Origin: Methanosaeta sp. NSP1
Lineage (GTDB): Archaea > Halobacteriota > Methanosarcinia > Methanotrichales > Methanotrichaceae
Direction of reading: 5' to 3'
DNA length: 6,307 nucleotides
Assembly (NCBI GenBank): GCA_002256595.1
Contig: NOLC01000225.1
Span: forward strand, 1 to 6,307
This document shows, one piece after another, positions 5,148 through 6,307 of this stretch (the stretch's first letter is position 1; each line of letters starts with the position of its first letter). Position numbers and translations under genes: made by a program. Below the pieces are notes generated by a model. It was given only the letters and a program-made list of their open reading frames with translations. It did no database searches and had not been told where the DNA came from.

Positions 5148-6236
5148 ATGTCCGGGAACAGATTTGGCCGTATCTTTAGCATCACCACCTGGGGAGAGTC
5201 GCATGGCCCGGCAGTGGGCGTGGTGGTGGACGGCTGCCCGTCCGGCCTGGCTATCGCCGCCGAGGACATCCAGAAAGAATTGGACCGAAGGCGCCCCGGC
5301 CAAAGTCGTGCCTCCACCTCCCGCCAGGAGAAGGACCAGGTGGAGATCCTGTCGGGCATTTTCGAGGGGCGCACCACGGGAACGCCCATCTCCCTTGTGG
5401 TATGGAATAAAGACGCTGACTCCTCAGCCTACGATCTCTTGCGGGACAGGCCCAGACCGGGACATGCCGACTACACCTACCAGATGAAATACGGCATCCG
5501 TGACCACCGGGGCGGCGGCCGGGCATCGGCCCGGGAGACGGTAGGAAGGGTGGCGGCGGGTGCAGTGGCCAGGAAGCTGCTGGAGGAGTGGGGCATCCAT
5601 ATCGTGGCCTATGTCACTGAGCTGGGAGGAATCAGGGCGGTGCTCCCTCCCGCAAAGCTGATGATCCTTCGCACGCAAGCGGAGTCCAATGCCGTTCGCT
5701 GCCCCGATCCGGCTGCGGCAGAGAGGATGCTGCAGCGGCTGGAGGCAGTCCGAAAAGAAGGCGACAGCTTAGGGGGCATGGTGGAAATAGTAGCCGAGGG
5801 AGTGCCGGCAGGATTGGGCGAGCCGGTCTTCGACAAGCTGGACGGGGACCTGGCCAAGGCCCTCATGAGCATAGGAGCGGTCAAGGCGGTGGAGATCGGG
5901 GCAGGCAGGGAGTGCGCCGGACTGAAAGGCAGCGAGATGAACGATCCCCTGATCTGGCAGGATGGCGGGGCAAGCTTCGAGAGCAACCGGGCGGGGGGAA
6001 TACTGGGCGGCATATCCACCGGAGAGCCTATCGTCTGCAGGATCGCGGTCAAGCCAACCCCGTCCATAGCCAGGCCCCAGAGGACTGTGGACCTTGCATC
6101 AGGCGAGGCGGCGGAGATAGAGATCAAAGGCAGGCACGATCCGGCCATTCCACCCAGAATTGTGCCCGTGGCTGAGGCCATGGTGGCACTGGTGCTGGCG
6201 GATCATATGCTGCGGCAGAGGGCGGCAAGGCTTTGA
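5148..6236 (+). CDS. aroC: Chorismate synthase (EC 4.2.3.5)
   Basis: A 362-residue AroC, which converts 5-enolpyruvylshikimate 3-phosphate to chorismate by 1,4-elimination of phosphate using reduced FMN, the last step of the common aromatic pathway in the cytoplasm. The three family signatures are present: [19 protein letters not shown] at 15-33 with catalytic His19; [14 protein letters not shown] at 102-115 with the second catalytic His106, running into the FMN-binding [21 protein letters not shown] at 119-139; and [11 protein letters not shown] at 327-337. [13 protein letters not shown] (279-291) is also a conserved phosphate/FMN site segment. Length is normal for prokaryotes and no key residue is missing. 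The frame is closed by a TGA at 5130-5132 and offers no other start, so ATG 5148 is secure, although its ribosome binding site is weak (GGTG, 5-nt spacing). It diverges from the secreted-protein gene and seems to stand alone; no other aro gene is in the window. Confidence 0.97.
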   Translation: MSGNRFGRIFSITTWGESHGPAVGVVVDGCPSGLAIAAEDIQKELDRRRPGQSRASTSRQEKDQVEILSGIFEGRTTGTPISLVVWNKDADSSAYDLLRDRPRPGHADYTYQMKYGIRDHRGGGRASARETVGRVAAGAVARKLLEEWGIHIVAYVTELGGIRAVLPPAKLMILRTQAESNAVRCPDPAAAERMLQRLEAVRKEGDSLGGMVEIVAEGVPAGLGEPVFDKLDGDLAKALMSIGAVKAVEIGAGRECAGLKGSEMNDPLIWQDGGASFESNRAGGILGGISTGEPIVCRIAVKPTPSIARPQRTVDLASGEAAEIEIKGRHDPAIPPRIVPVAEAMVALVLADHMLRQRAARL

Positions 6237-6248
6237 TCTATAAAGGCC

Positions 6249-6268
6249 TTATGATTCCTGGATCATAA
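6249..6268. repeat. 7-bp inverted repeat downstream of aroC
   Basis: TTATGAT and ATCATAA are perfect inverted copies around a 6-nt spacer, 12 nt after the aroC stop. The stem is AT-rich and has no following T-run, so it is a poor intrinsic terminator; it may equally be an operator for a gene beyond the window, since AT-rich promoter-like sequence (AATATGG, ATTTAAAG) follows to the window end. Nothing else is recognisable in 6237-6307. Confidence 0.35.
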
Positions 6269-6307
6269 TTGCTCAGCTCGACTAATATGGAAATTGCATT
6301 TAAAGAA

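Noticed and set aside
5609..6181. 190-codon minus-strand frame antisense to aroC
   Set aside because: Ser/Pro/Ala-rich shadow created by GC-rich codon usage; aroC is unequivocal on the other strand.
1..6307. CRISPR arrays, tRNA/rRNA genes, insertion sequences or phage genes
   Set aside because: No regularly spaced repeats, no cloverleaf or rRNA-like segments, and no transposase or integrase motifs were seen on either strand.

Overview
The window (about 60% GC in most coding parts) carries the end of a branched-chain amino acid ABC transporter operon (livH end, livM, livG, livF), a convergent feoB gene, a small secreted protein of unknown function, and a divergent aroC (chorismate synthase). 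I read it as archaeal, possibly a Methanothrix (Methanosaeta)-like methanogen. The reasons are oligo-T tracts directly after stop codons, TTTATA-like boxes about 45-50 bp before starts, strong GGAGG ribosome binding sites, frequent TTG starts, and a compact 362-residue AroC. This placement is inference from style; no taxonomic marker gene is present and a bacterium is not strictly excluded.

Layout. 1-2412 (+): a tightly packed liv operon. livH ends 1 nt before livM, livM overlaps livG by 11 nt, and livG overlaps livF by 14 nt; every internal start has a GGAGG sequence inside the preceding gene. The periplasmic-type binding protein and most of livH lie upstream of the window. 2413-2444: short convergent gap with an oligo-T terminator for feoB. 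2445-4187 (-): feoB, a G-protein-coupled metal permease, with no feoA beside it. 4188-4402: a leader of about 200 nt on the feoB strand. It can fold into a long hairpin, and a second, mutually exclusive GC hairpin is followed by seven T, an arrangement resembling a transcription attenuator. 4423-4929 (-): a 168-residue secreted, cysteine-containing, proline-tailed protein in a low-GC (about 42%) segment, with its own promoter and T-rich terminator. 4930-5147: divergent promoter region with a 14-nt palindrome abutting the TATA-like box of the secreted gene. 5148-6236 (+): aroC. 6237-6307: end of window with a 7-bp inverted repeat.

Functionally these are separate units: amino acid uptake (LivHMGF with an external binding protein), divalent metal (probably Fe2+) uptake by FeoB, an exported protein of unknown role, and the last step of the common shikimate pathway. 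No CRISPR array, tRNA, rRNA, transposon or phage gene was seen. The most interesting non-coding signal is the structured region in front of feoB; the most interesting coding signals are the divergent second cysteine motif of FeoB and the unrecognised secreted protein.
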